Source of the DNA: Alteraquisediminimonas sediminicola
Lineage (GTDB): Bacteria > Pseudomonadota > Alphaproteobacteria > Sphingomonadales > Sphingomonadaceae
NCBI RefSeq assembly: GCF_019740335.1
Contig: NZ_JAHXZS010000001.1
Coordinates: 868,001-932,000 of the forward strand
Length of the DNA: 64,000 nt
Reading direction: 5' to 3'
The notes under the pieces are model-generated. The model searched no databases, had not been told where the DNA came from, and saw only the letters and a list, made by a program, of their open reading frames with translations. Both the position numbers and the translations under genes were made by a program. Below, in pieces: positions 9,107 to 19,683 of this stretch (position 1 is the first letter of the stretch; each line of letters opens with the position of its first letter).

Positions 9107-10583
9107 AATGATCAGCCACGAGTTGGTTCAACAAGGCCACGCCATAGCCGGATGCGCCCTTTTCCCATGTCGGGCCGGGCTTTGCTGTCCAGACCGTGCC
9201 TGCAATATCGAGATGCGCCCAGCGCACCCCTTCATCGACAAAGCGTTGCAGGAATTGCGCGGCGGTGATCGACCCGCCCTCGCGCCCGCCGACATTCTTC
9301 ATATCGGCAATCGGGGAATCGATCTGCTTGTCATAGGCTTCGCCCATCGGCATCCGCCACAAGGGGTTGCCCGATGCCTTGCCCGCCGCCAGCAATTGTT
9401 CGGCCAATTCGTCGTTATTGCTGAACAGACCGGCATATTCATGGCCCAGCGAAATGATGATCGCGCCGGTCAAGGTCGCGAGATCGATCATGACTTCGGG
9501 CTTATATTTGCGCTGCACCCATGTCATCGCATCGCACAGGACGAGCCGCCCTTCGGCATCGGTGTTGATCACCTCGACCGTCTGGCCGGACATCGACACG
9601 ACCACATCGCCGGGGCGCTGGGCGGTGCCGGACGGCATATTTTCAACCAGACCGCAAATGCCGACGACATGCGCCTTGGCCTTGCGGCTGGCGAGCGCGA
9701 GCATGGTCCCGGCCACGGCGCCTGCCCCGCCCATGTCCCATTTCATATCTTCCATACCGGCGGCAGGCTTGATCGAAATCCCGCCGGTATCGAAGGTCAC
9801 GCCCTTGCCGACGAACACCACGGGCTTGCGCTCTGTCGCGCTATCCAGGCCATTCCAGCGCATCACCAGCAAACGCGGCGGGCGGGCGGAGCCTTGGGAC
9901 ACACCCAACAACGCCCCCATGCCGGCGGCGCGCATTTCGTCTTCGCCCAAAATTTCAATCTCGACGCCCAAGGTCGCCAGCCGCTCGCAACGCGCAACGA
10001 AGCTTTCCGGATAGATCACATTGGCCGGTTCCGTGACCAAGGTCCGCGTGAATTCAACGCCATCGGCAATCGCCGACAGGGTCGTCCATGCGTCCGCCGC
10101 CCCGCGCGCGCCGACGATTTCAATGTCGGACAGGGTCGGTTTTTGCGACTTGGGGAGCTTGGTGCGATAGACATCATGCCGCCACGACCGCAGCCGCGCG
10201 CCATACGCAAAACGCGCCGCCGCCTGATCAAGCCCAACCCCTTCCAACCCGGTAAAATCAACCGAAATCGCAGTCACGCCAGAGGTCAGCAACTTCACCG
10301 CCACCGCGCCGCCCGCTTTTTCCATCAGGCCATTGGTATCAAGAGGTCCCGTACCAAGCCCGACCAGCAGGATGCGCCGCACCTCCGCGCCATCCGCGAC
10401 CAACGCCTCGGCGATGCTCGCCGCTTCGCCTTCGAAACGCTGGGCAATCGCCGATGCCTGCACCACCCGCGCTACATCGTTCGACAAACGCCGCAAGGCG
10501 CGGGTCAGGTCAATCGCCCCGCGCACAGGCAGGACCAAAGGCTGGGCGACTTGGGAGACTTGGTCGGCAAAGCTGAAGCGCAT
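9096..10583 (-). CDS. pepA: leucyl aminopeptidase (M17 family)
   Basis: A 495-residue M17 cytosol aminopeptidase. Metal and catalytic blocks are VFVGKGVTFDTGGISIKP, DMGGAGAV, and the family signature NTDAEGRLVL. The enzyme removes N-terminal residues from peptides with a di-metal centre and is hexameric in known cases. The start MRFSFADQ at 10583 is preferred; an ATG four codons upstream (MYIIM) is an alternative, and the frame stays open further without a good ribosome site. It overlaps holC by 11 bp. A 119-bp gap to the divergent lptD must contain both promoters. Confidence 0.96.
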   Translation of the reverse strand: MRFSFADQVSQVAQPLVLPVRGAIDLTRALRRLSNDVARVVQASAIAQRFEGEAASIAEALVADGAEVRRILLVGLGTGPLDTNGLMEKAGGAVAVKLLTSGVTAISVDFTGLEGVGLDQAAARFAYGARLRSWRHDVYRTKLPKSQKPTLSDIEIVGARGAADAWTTLSAIADGVEFTRTLVTEPANVIYPESFVARCERLATLGVEIEILGEDEMRAAGMGALLGVSQGSARPPRLLVMRWNGLDSATERKPVVFVGKGVTFDTGGISIKPAAGMEDMKWDMGGAGAVAGTMLALASRKAKAHVVGICGLVENMPSGTAQRPGDVVVSMSGQTVEVINTDAEGRLVLCDAMTWVQRKYKPEVMIDLATLTGAIIISLGHEYAGLFSNNDELAEQLLAAGKASGNPLWRMPMGEAYDKQIDSPIADMKNVGGREGGSITAAQFLQRFVDEGVRWAHLDIAGTVWTAKPGPTWEKGASGYGVALLNQLVADHFEG

Positions 10584-10702
10584 AATGATGTACATTCCAT
10601 ACTGATGACGAAAAAACGACTGTTGCTCCGACGATTCGACCGCAGCCACAGGAACAATGATTGCAGATAAGCCAGCGGGATGCGATAGGCGGGGTCGAAT
10701 TT

Positions 10703-13024
10703 ATGAACTGGTGGACGTTCGTGCCAAGATTGAACCCCAATGCCCTGATGCTCTGCCCGGTACTGCTGTCGATCTTCTGGTCGCCCGCAGCCTTGGCCCA
10801 ATTTACCCAGAATACCGAAGCAGAAGCGGCGGCAGACCTGTCCGCGCAAGGGCCGATGGATGCTGCCACGAATTCTGATACCTCATCGGATCTGGCACCG
10901 GATTTGACGCCAACCGAAAACAGCCCGGTCGATTTTGCGGCAGACCAGCTCGATTATGACGAAAATCTGGATGTCGTCACCGCCACCGGCAATGTCGAAA
11001 TGGAGCGCGATGGCAATCATTTGCGCGCCGATGTGGTCGTTTGGGACCGCGTCACCGGCAAAGTCACCGCCACCGGCAATGTCCGCGTGATCAATCCCGG
11101 CGGGGATGTCGCTTATGGCGATTCGGTTGATTTGCAGGACACGCTGAAAGACGGCGTGGCGGAAAACATGCTGCTTGTCCTCACAGATGGCGGCCGCCTT
11201 GCCGCCTTGCATGGCGAACGCACCGACGGCGTCACCAAGCTCAATCGCGCCAGCTACACCCCTTGCCATGTCGTTGATTCAAAGGGTTGCGCGAAAAAAC
11301 CATTGTGGAAAATCGACGCGTTGCGCGTGATTCATGATCCGGTCAAACATCGCATCCGTTATCGCCATGCGCGCCTGTCCTTGTTGGGTATGCCTGTCCT
11401 CAGCCTGCCCGCACTGTCGCACCCGGACGGTTCGGGAAATGGTGGCACGGGTTTTCTCGTGCCCGATCTTCGCTATCGCCTCAATAACGGCTTTGAACTG
11501 GTCACACCCTTTTACATCCGTTTCTCGGCCAATCGCGATCTATTGCTGACGCCCCATGTCTATTCCATCACGCTGCCGATGCTGGGGGTGGTCTATCGTC
11601 AATTGACGTCGAGCGGCGCGTATCAAATCAAGTCCAACCTCACCTATAGCACCAGACAGACCGTGCCATTGTCCGGCCCCTCGAAAGCCATCAAGGACGT
11701 GCGCGGCAATTTCGACATCAGCGGCAAATTCCAATTATCGCCGCTTTGGAACATCTCCGGCTCTGGCCGGGTCACGACCGACAAGACCTTCTTGCAGCGT
11801 TATTATATTTCTGGCGACGATCGCCTGCGTACGACAGCGCGCGCAGAGCGCGTTGGCCCCAACAGCTATCTCTCGATTGCAGGCTGGGCGGTGCAGGATC
11901 TGCGCCCCGGCAGCAGTCAGGGCAGTCAGCCGGTCGCTTTGCCGTTGATCGACTATCGCCTGCGCCTTGCCGACCCGGTGTTGAGTGGCGCGTTAGAGTT
12001 TCAGGCCAACAGCCTGTCGCTGGTCCGCACCGCCGGACAGGACACGCAGCGCGCCTTCGCCTCGTTCAAATGGGAAAAACGTAGCCTGACCCCGATGGGG
12101 CAGGAATTGTCGTTCACCACTTATGGCCGGGCGGATGTCTATAATGCGAACGACACGCTCGACACCAGAATCGCGCTATATCGGGGTAGCGAAGGCTGGT
12201 CCAAGCGCGTAATCGGCGCGGTTGCCGCCGATATGCGCTGGCCGTTACTGGGTCCGGCCCTTGGCGGCACCCAATTGATCACGCCGCGCGTGCAGATCGC
12301 CGCCTCGCCCAATGTCAGAAATCTGAGCATCCCGAACGAGGACAGCCGCGCGATCGAACTGGAAGACAGCAACCTGTTCGCGCTCAACCGATTTCCCGGC
12401 TATGACCGCTGGGAAGATGGCGCGCGCATTACTTATGGTGCGGAATATGGGCTGAACCTGCCGCGTTTCTCGCTCCGCTCCGTCGTCGGGCAAAGCTATC
12501 GGCTCAACAGCCGCACGCAACTCTTCCCTGATGGCACGGGCCTGTCGGGCCGTATGTCCGACATTGTGGGCCGCAATACGCTGGCCTATGGCGATCTGCT
12601 GAAATTCACCCATCGCTTCCGGCTCGACAAGAATAATTTCTCGGTCCGCCGCAATGAATTCGATGCCACTATCGGCACCAAGCGTACCTATGCGATGGTC
12701 GGCTATCTCCGCCTCAATCGCAATATCGACGCCTCGATCGAAGATTTGCGCGACCGCGAAGAATTGCGGCTCGGGGCGCGCGTGGCGATTAATCGCTTTT
12801 GGTCGGTCTATACCAGCTCGGTCATCATCCTGACCGGCAAATCAGAAGACCCGACGACAAAATTGGATGGATATCAGCCGCTTCGCAACGCCACAGGCAT
12901 TGCCTATGAAGATGAATGCTTTATCTTCTCCGCCACATTGCGACATGATCGCGCCGGGCTTGGCGATGCGCGGATCGGCAATACCATGTTGTTTCGACTG
13001 GCCTTCAAGAATTTGGGTCGCTAA
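10703..13024 (+). CDS. lptD: LPS assembly outer membrane protein LptD
   Basis: A 773-residue outer membrane protein. A signal peptide covers about residues 1-34 (cleavage after SPAALA). An OstA/LptA-like domain follows (about 70-140) with DQLDYDENLDVVTATGNVEM and a repeated TATGNV block, then the long C-terminal beta-barrel. Cysteines in YTPCHVVDSKGCAKKP lie at the domain boundary. LptD with LptE (found at 55.1 kb) inserts LPS or its sphingomonad equivalent into the outer leaflet. The start at 10703 was chosen because the signal peptide begins there and a purine-rich GGCGGGG site precedes it. It leads the lptD-surA-pdxA-ksgA operon. Confidence 0.95.
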   Translation: MNWWTFVPRLNPNALMLCPVLLSIFWSPAALAQFTQNTEAEAAADLSAQGPMDAATNSDTSSDLAPDLTPTENSPVDFAADQLDYDENLDVVTATGNVEMERDGNHLRADVVVWDRVTGKVTATGNVRVINPGGDVAYGDSVDLQDTLKDGVAENMLLVLTDGGRLAALHGERTDGVTKLNRASYTPCHVVDSKGCAKKPLWKIDALRVIHDPVKHRIRYRHARLSLLGMPVLSLPALSHPDGSGNGGTGFLVPDLRYRLNNGFELVTPFYIRFSANRDLLLTPHVYSITLPMLGVVYRQLTSSGAYQIKSNLTYSTRQTVPLSGPSKAIKDVRGNFDISGKFQLSPLWNISGSGRVTTDKTFLQRYYISGDDRLRTTARAERVGPNSYLSIAGWAVQDLRPGSSQGSQPVALPLIDYRLRLADPVLSGALEFQANSLSLVRTAGQDTQRAFASFKWEKRSLTPMGQELSFTTYGRADVYNANDTLDTRIALYRGSEGWSKRVIGAVAADMRWPLLGPALGGTQLITPRVQIAASPNVRNLSIPNEDSRAIELEDSNLFALNRFPGYDRWEDGARITYGAEYGLNLPRFSLRSVVGQSYRLNSRTQLFPDGTGLSGRMSDIVGRNTLAYGDLLKFTHRFRLDKNNFSVRRNEFDATIGTKRTYAMVGYLRLNRNIDASIEDLRDREELRLGARVAINRFWSVYTSSVIILTGKSEDPTTKLDGYQPLRNATGIAYEDECFIFSATLRHDRAGLGDARIGNTMLFRLAFKNLGR

Positions 13025-13104
13025 GCCTGTGTTCAGCCGCTATGACCCATGGTTTCGGCCACGACTTTTGGCCGCATGATGCGCGTTGTCGTCAAGGAGC
13101 AAGG

Positions 13105-14457
13105 ATGAAAGACCGCTTGAATTGGGCTGCGCTGGCATGCGCGACCTCGCTACTGACAGCCTCGTTACTGACCGGGCCGACCGGCGCACAGACCGTGCGC
13201 GACGATGACTCGCCTGCCGCGAGTCTGAAACTCCCGTCCAACATCACCCTGTTCGGCAAAAGCGATCCATCGGTGCGCAAGGCCACCGCCATTGTAAATG
13301 GCGATGTCATCACCGAAACCGACATTGAACAGCGGCTTGCGCTCGTCATGGCGGCGAATGAAGGGCGGATTTCACCGGAAGAAAAGGAACGGCTTCGCGG
13401 CCAGATCCTGCGCAACCTGATCGATGAAACACTCGAAATTCAGGAAGCAAAGGCCAATGAAATCACCATCACGCCTGCCGAGGTCGATCAGACCTTCGCC
13501 CGTGTGGCGGCGAACAGCAATCGCACGCCGGAACAATTCCAGGCATTTCTGCGGGCGCAGGGCGCATCGGAACGCACGCTCAAGCGGCAGATCGAGGCCG
13601 AAAGCGCCTGGAGCCGTTTGCAGCGCAAGAAGATTCAGCCCTTCGTGAATGTCGCCGAGGAAGAGGTCCAGTCGGTCATCTCCCGCCTGACGGCATCCAA
13701 GGGAGCGACCGAGTTGCGCATCGGCGAAATTTTCCTCTCCGCCAACCCGGCCAATGCGGCTGAGGTCTTGGCTGGTGGCCAGAAAATCGTTGAAAACGTC
13801 CGGGGCGGCGCATCGTTCGTCGCTTATGCCCGCCAATTTTCCGAAGCCTCGACCGCAGCCGTTGGCGGCGATCTCGGCTGGGTCCGCCCCGAACAATTGC
13901 CCGATGTGCTCGCCACAGCGGCGCAGGGCCTTGCAACCGGCGGGATCAGCGATCCCATCGCCATTCCGGGCGGCTATTCGATCATCGTCAAGATCGACGA
14001 ACGCAAGGTGCTGACCGCCGATCCGCGTGATGCGGTGCTCAGCCTCAAACAGGTCGCAATGGAATTCCCCAAGGGCACGACACAGGCGCAAGCCGCGCCA
14101 AAGGTCGAGGCGATGGCCAAGGCCGCGCGGACGATCGCGGGCTGCGGTCAGGCAGAACAAGTGGCGGGTGCTCTGGGCGCAACCGTGGTCGGCAATGACA
14201 ATATCCCGCTGCGGGATTTGCCGGCAGCGCTCCAGAACATGATGGTCAACCTCCAGATCGGGCAGGCGACACAGCCATTCGGTTCGCTTGACGAGGGCAT
14301 TCGCTTCCTCGTCGTGTGTGGTCGCGATGATCCGGCGGCGGGCAACGCCCCCTCGTTCGATCAGGTGCTGGCGCAGATGGAAGAAGAACGCGTCAGCCGT
14401 CGTGCCCAGCGTTATCTGCGCGATTTGCGCCGCGATGCCGAGGTCGAATACCGTTGA
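13105..14457 (+). CDS. surA: periplasmic chaperone/peptidyl-prolyl isomerase SurA
   Basis: A 450-residue exported protein. The start at 13105 has a clear AAGGAG site and gives a signal peptide (about residues 1-28, LLTASLLTGPTGAQ). A SurA N-terminal domain (about 50-170) is followed by a parvulin domain, about 200-300, with ELRIGEIFL, FSEASTAAVGGDLGWV and GGYSIIVKI. E. coli SurA has two parvulin domains; only one is clear here. SurA escorts outer membrane proteins including LptD, which explains the operon placement. The last bases overlap pdxA as TTGA. Confidence 0.93.
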   Translation: MKDRLNWAALACATSLLTASLLTGPTGAQTVRDDDSPAASLKLPSNITLFGKSDPSVRKATAIVNGDVITETDIEQRLALVMAANEGRISPEEKERLRGQILRNLIDETLEIQEAKANEITITPAEVDQTFARVAANSNRTPEQFQAFLRAQGASERTLKRQIEAESAWSRLQRKKIQPFVNVAEEEVQSVISRLTASKGATELRIGEIFLSANPANAAEVLAGGQKIVENVRGGASFVAYARQFSEASTAAVGGDLGWVRPEQLPDVLATAAQGLATGGISDPIAIPGGYSIIVKIDERKVLTADPRDAVLSLKQVAMEFPKGTTQAQAAPKVEAMAKAARTIAGCGQAEQVAGALGATVVGNDNIPLRDLPAALQNMMVNLQIGQATQPFGSLDEGIRFLVVCGRDDPAAGNAPSFDQVLAQMEEERVSRRAQRYLRDLRRDAEVEYR

Positions 14458-15449
14458 CGGTGCTGCCGCTGGCCATCGCGCTTGGTGATCCGGCGGGCAT
14501 CGGGCCTGAAATCGTCGCGCGCGCATGGGCCAATCGCAAGGCGGCGCAATTGCCGTTGTTCTTTGCGGTCGGCGATGCCCGTTCGATAGCGGCAGTATGG
14601 GATGGCCCGGTCTGTCCCATCGCCTCGCCCGATGAAACGGCCAGCGTGTTTGAACATGGCCTGCCGTTGATTCAGGTCGCCGACGCCGCCACCCCGATCC
14701 CCGGCCAGCCGGACCTTGAAGGCGCGCGCTGTGCGCTGGATTCGCTCGAACTCGCAACGGGGCTGGTGCGTTCGGGCGCGGCCTCTGCGCTCGTCACCGG
14801 CCCGGTGTGCAAGGCGCAATTATACGCCATCGGTTTCACCCATCCCGGCCAAACGGAATTCGTTGCCGAACGCTTCGGCATATCGAGCGACAATGCAGTG
14901 ATGATGCTGGCCGGGCCGGATTTGAAGGTCGTGCCGGTCACCACCCATATCCCGTTGAAGGATGTGGCCCAGCATCTCGACATTGAGCTGATCTGCGCCA
15001 AGGTCCGCGTCACCGCCCGCGCCTTGCAACGCGATTTCGGCATCCCCGATCCGCGCATCGCGATTGCGGGCTTAAACCCCCATGCCGGTGAAAATGGCGA
15101 AATCGGGCGCGAGGAAATCGACATCATCCTGCCCGCGATCCAGATCTTGCGGGATGAGGGATTGACCGTCATCGGCCCGCTCGCCGCCGATACGATGTTC
15201 CACGCCCGCGCCCGCGCGCAATATGATGTCGCGATCTGCCATTATCACGATCAGGCGCTGATCCCGCTCAAATTGCTGCATTTCGATGAAGGGGTGAATA
15301 TCACCTTGGGCCTGCCCGCCATCCGCACCTCGCCCGACCATGGCACCGCATTCGACATTGCGGGCAAGCATATCGCGCGCGCCGATGCGATGATCGCCGC
15401 CATCCGCATGGCCGCCGCCTGTGCCGAGCGTCGCCAAGCCGCCCAATGA
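14454..15449 (+). CDS. pdxA: 4-hydroxythreonine-4-phosphate dehydrogenase
   Basis: A 331-residue PdxA. Family blocks are [46 protein letters not shown] and [13 protein letters not shown]; the His residues in these blocks bind the metal ion. It oxidises 4-phosphohydroxythreonine in the DXP-dependent pyridoxal phosphate pathway. The start is a TTG overlapping the surA stop (TTGA); a GTG two codons later (14460) is equally possible. It overlaps ksgA by ATGA. The surA-pdxA-ksgA order is classical. Confidence 0.96.
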   Translation: MTVLPLAIALGDPAGIGPEIVARAWANRKAAQLPLFFAVGDARSIAAVWDGPVCPIASPDETASVFEHGLPLIQVADAATPIPGQPDLEGARCALDSLELATGLVRSGAASALVTGPVCKAQLYAIGFTHPGQTEFVAERFGISSDNAVMMLAGPDLKVVPVTTHIPLKDVAQHLDIELICAKVRVTARALQRDFGIPDPRIAIAGLNPHAGENGEIGREEIDIILPAIQILRDEGLTVIGPLAADTMFHARARAQYDVAICHYHDQALIPLKLLHFDEGVNITLGLPAIRTSPDHGTAFDIAGKHIARADAMIAAIRMAAACAERRQAAQ

Positions 15450-16318
15450 CCGATCAAACGCCAGAAGCAGCGCTGCCGACCAGCGGCAAGCGCCCCAAAT
15501 TGCCGCCATTGCGCGAGGTGATCCAGCGTTATGGCCTGATCGCGTCGAAATCGCTTGGCCAGAATTTCCTGTTCGATAGCCAGTTGCTCGACCGCATCGC
15601 CGCCATTCCCGGTGGGCTGGAGGGCAAGACCGTGTACGAGGTCGGCCCCGGCCCCGGTGGTCTCACCCGTGCATTGTTGAAGGCCGGGGCGAATGTCGTC
15701 GCGGTCGAAATGGACCCGCGCTGCATCGCGGCCTTGGCAGAACTTGAAACCTATTATCCCGGCAAATTGCGGGTGATCGAGGGCGATGCCCTGAAAATGG
15801 ACGAACGCGCGTTGGTGGGCGATGGCGCGCATATCGTCGCCAACCTGCCCTATAATGTCGGCACGGCCCTGTTGGTGCGCTGGCTCGGTGGCGAACAATG
15901 GCAACCTTGGTGGGCATCGCTCACCTTGATGTTCCAACGCGAAGTCGCCGACCGCATCATTGCCAAGCCGGACACCAGCGCCTTTGGGCGGCTGGCGGTG
16001 CTGGCGCAATGGCGGGCCGATGCGACGCTCGCGTTGCCGGTCCATCGCTCGGCCTTTGTGCCACCGCCCAAGGTCATGTCGGCGGTGATCCACATTACGC
16101 CACGCCAAGCCCCTGAAGGCGCGCGCATGACGACCGTCGAACGCATCACCGCCGCCGCATTCGGCCAGCGCCGCAAGATGTTGCGTCAAAGCCTGAAGGG
16201 CCTGCCCGGTGCACTCGATGCGCTGGAAAAATGCGGGATCGATCCCACGCGTCGGGCGGAAACCTTGTCGATCGACGAATTCATCGCCGTCGCCCGCATG
16301 ATGGATGCCGCCGCGTAA
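15446..16318 (+). CDS. rsmA: 16S rRNA (adenine1518-N6/adenine1519-N6)-dimethyltransferase
   Basis: A 290-residue KsgA/RsmA with an SAM-binding Rossmann domain: [25 protein letters not shown], and the catalytic [11 protein letters not shown]. The C-terminal helical rRNA-recognition domain contains [15 protein letters not shown]. It dimethylates two adjacent adenines in helix 45 of 16S rRNA late in 30S assembly. It is the last gene of the lptD operon, overlapping pdxA by ATGA, and ends 10 bp before a perfect hairpin. Confidence 0.97.
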   Translation: MTDQTPEAALPTSGKRPKLPPLREVIQRYGLIASKSLGQNFLFDSQLLDRIAAIPGGLEGKTVYEVGPGPGGLTRALLKAGANVVAVEMDPRCIAALAELETYYPGKLRVIEGDALKMDERALVGDGAHIVANLPYNVGTALLVRWLGGEQWQPWWASLTLMFQREVADRIIAKPDTSAFGRLAVLAQWRADATLALPVHRSAFVPPPKVMSAVIHITPRQAPEGARMTTVERITAAAFGQRRKMLRQSLKGLPGALDALEKCGIDPTRRAETLSIDEFIAVARMMDAAA

Positions 16319-16328
16319 TTTGTCGCGC

Positions 16329-16351
16329 CCTCAAGCGCCCGGCGCTTGAGG
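16329..16351. repeat. minimal palindromic element (ends of the 23-29 kb repeat family), likely bidirectional terminator
   Basis: CCTCAAGCGCC and GGCGCTTGAGG form an 11-bp perfect stem around a single C, between convergent rsmA and the TPR gene. The flanking plus-strand sequence CTAAAAG matches the edge of the long inverted-repeat elements at 23.5, 25.0 and 29.0 kb, so this may be an internally deleted copy. Confidence 0.7.
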
Positions 16352-16389
16352 CTAAAAGAAGAAAACGGGACTAAACAAAAACCCCTAAA

Positions 16390-16917
16390 TCAGGGATTCT
16401 TCTTATCGTTCGTCTGGGTAGCGACCGCTGCTGCTGCCGGGGCCGGTGGCCCCTTGGCGATCACCGCCGTCAAATTGGTCGCCGCCGGGCAGGTCACCCG
16501 GCACAACGCCTTGATTCGCGCCAGATTAGCCTTGGCCCGCTCGACTGCGCCACGCTGGACATAGGCATCGCCCTGCCCTTCCAATGCCGCCAGATCGTCC
16601 GGGTTAATCGACAATGATTCGCGATAGAAACGAATGGCCTTGCCCGGCAGGTTCTGCGCCCGCGCGACCTTGCCCAGCCCGTTGAAACCCGCGACATTGC
16701 GCGGATCGACGACCAATGCCGCCTCCATCAAATCGGCGGCCTCATCAAGACGGCCCGCCGCCAAGGCGGCCTCGCCCTGCTGCACTAGCGCGATGGAACG
16801 CGGGTTGATCTGATCGTCCGCCTTTTGCCCCAGCACGGCACTCGATACGGTCGCCAGCGATAACGACAAGGCGACGGCAATCGGCGAAAAGCGCATCAGT
16901 AACTCCATCATCGGCAT
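16390..16917 (-). CDS. exported TPR-repeat protein
   Basis: A 175-residue protein with a signal peptide (about residues 8-30, MRFSPIAVALSLSLATVSS) and two to three tetratricopeptide units, for example GEAALAAGRLDEAADLMEAALVVDP and GKAIRFYRESLSINPDDLAAL, then an Ala/Pro tail ending NDKKNP. A second start at 16896 (MRFSPI) is supported by a GGAG site; the one at 16917 has AAGAGG. TPRs mediate protein contacts, probably in the periplasm. The partner is not identifiable. It lies downstream of rsmB on the same strand. Confidence 0.75.
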   Translation of the reverse strand: MPMMELLMRFSPIAVALSLSLATVSSAVLGQKADDQINPRSIALVQQGEAALAAGRLDEAADLMEAALVVDPRNVAGFNGLGKVARAQNLPGKAIRFYRESLSINPDDLAALEGQGDAYVQRGAVERAKANLARIKALCRVTCPAATNLTAVIAKGPPAPAAAAVATQTNDKKNP

Positions 16918-16941
16918 AAGGGCCTCTTTACTGCCCAGCCT

Positions 16942-18126
16942 CTACCATGCCCGCTTCAGTCTGGCGACGAAAAATCCGTCGGTCCCGTCCCGCCCCGGCG
17001 TCAAGCGCCAGCCGGACCGATGCACCGCGCCCAAAGGCAAATCCAGCGGATCGACCTCCCAATCGCGACGGCCTTGCAGGAAATCATCCACCGCATCCGC
17101 GCCTTCGACATCCAGCAGGGAACAAACGACATAAATCAGCGCCCCGCCCGGTCGCACCAGCTCTGCGCCGACCTCCAACAGGCTGCGTTGCGTCCGGTTC
17201 AGCCGCTCCAGCCGCGCGGGCGTCAAACGCCAGCGCCCTTCCGGGTTGCGCCGCCATGTCCCCATGCCGGAACAAGGCGCATCGATCAGCACCGCATCCG
17301 CCGCGCCGCACACATCGTGCAAGGCGTCCAACTCGCGCCCCGGATTGAGCAGGCGCGTCTCGGCAATCGTCACGCCCGCCCGTTCGGCGCGCGGCATCAG
17401 GCGAGACAATCGCGCCCGATCCGTATCGCAGCCGATGATATGGCCGTTGTTCTCCATCATCGCCGCCAGCGCCAATGTCTTGCCGCCCGCCCCCGCGCAC
17501 AGATCAATCACATTCGCACCGGGCTTGGCCGGACAAGCGAGCGTCACCAACTGGCTGCCCGCGTCCTGCACCTCGATCAGCCCCTGCTCCATCAACGCCT
17601 GCATGGCGGGCGAGGCGTCATTTGCCACACGCCGCGCATCGGGCAGGCCGGGGATCGCGGACCATTCCTCCGCCAAAGCCGCCAGCGCCGCGTCATCGGC
17701 CCGCAGGGGGTTGATCCGCACATCCAGCGGGGCGCGTTCCAACAAGGCTGGCCATTCGCTTGCCGGTAAAGTCGGGGCCAACATCGGCTGCAACCATAAA
17801 GGCACCAGCGAGGCAGGCGCGGTCGCCTCATCCGCCGCGATGATCGCCGGGCCATAAGCCACGCCGGTAAATTGCGCCGCCAGTTCAGGATCGTCCTGCG
17901 CCAGCCCGACCATCGCCGCGCGGCCATTTTCGGGCAGATCGCCGCAACGACGAATGGCGCGATACACCAGTTCCCGGATCGCGCGGCGATCCTTGGAACC
18001 GGCATAGCGCCGCTGCTTCATCCCTTCCGTGATGATCCGATCCGCCGCCGCGCCATTATCGCGGCAGGCGTTGATGATCTGATCCAGCAATTCAATCGCG
18101 GTCTGGACGCGGGCCGCCGGGTTCAT
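16942..18126 (-). CDS. rsmB: RsmB/NOP-family RNA m5C methyltransferase
   Basis: A 394-residue protein. An N-terminal NusB-like helical domain (about 1-130) is followed by a class I SAM methyltransferase domain: VIDLCAGAGGKTLALAAMM, the catalytic DAPCSGMGTWRRNP and the second cysteine in YVVCSLLDVEG. These two cysteines define RNA cytosine-C5 methyltransferases. RsmB modifies C967 of 16S rRNA in E. coli; the same target is inferred here. It starts 24 bp after the guaB stop, so both may be co-transcribed. Confidence 0.9.
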   Translation of the reverse strand: MNPAARVQTAIELLDQIINACRDNGAAADRIITEGMKQRRYAGSKDRRAIRELVYRAIRRCGDLPENGRAAMVGLAQDDPELAAQFTGVAYGPAIIAADEATAPASLVPLWLQPMLAPTLPASEWPALLERAPLDVRINPLRADDAALAALAEEWSAIPGLPDARRVANDASPAMQALMEQGLIEVQDAGSQLVTLACPAKPGANVIDLCAGAGGKTLALAAMMENNGHIIGCDTDRARLSRLMPRAERAGVTIAETRLLNPGRELDALHDVCGAADAVLIDAPCSGMGTWRRNPEGRWRLTPARLERLNRTQRSLLEVGAELVRPGGALIYVVCSLLDVEGADAVDDFLQGRRDWEVDPLDLPLGAVHRSGWRLTPGRDGTDGFFVARLKRAW

Positions 18127-18150
18127 GCCGCGAAACGCGCCGACATAAAA

Positions 18151-19683
<1,533 letters not shown>

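Noticed and set aside
9108-10670. Very long plus-strand open frame (520 codons) opposite pepA; similar long antisense frames opposite guaB (17872-19593), surA (13372-14757) and lptD
   Set aside because: Codon-position bias of a GC-rich genome creates stop-free antisense frames; the products are His/Arg/Gln-rich, without domains, and the sense genes are unambiguous.
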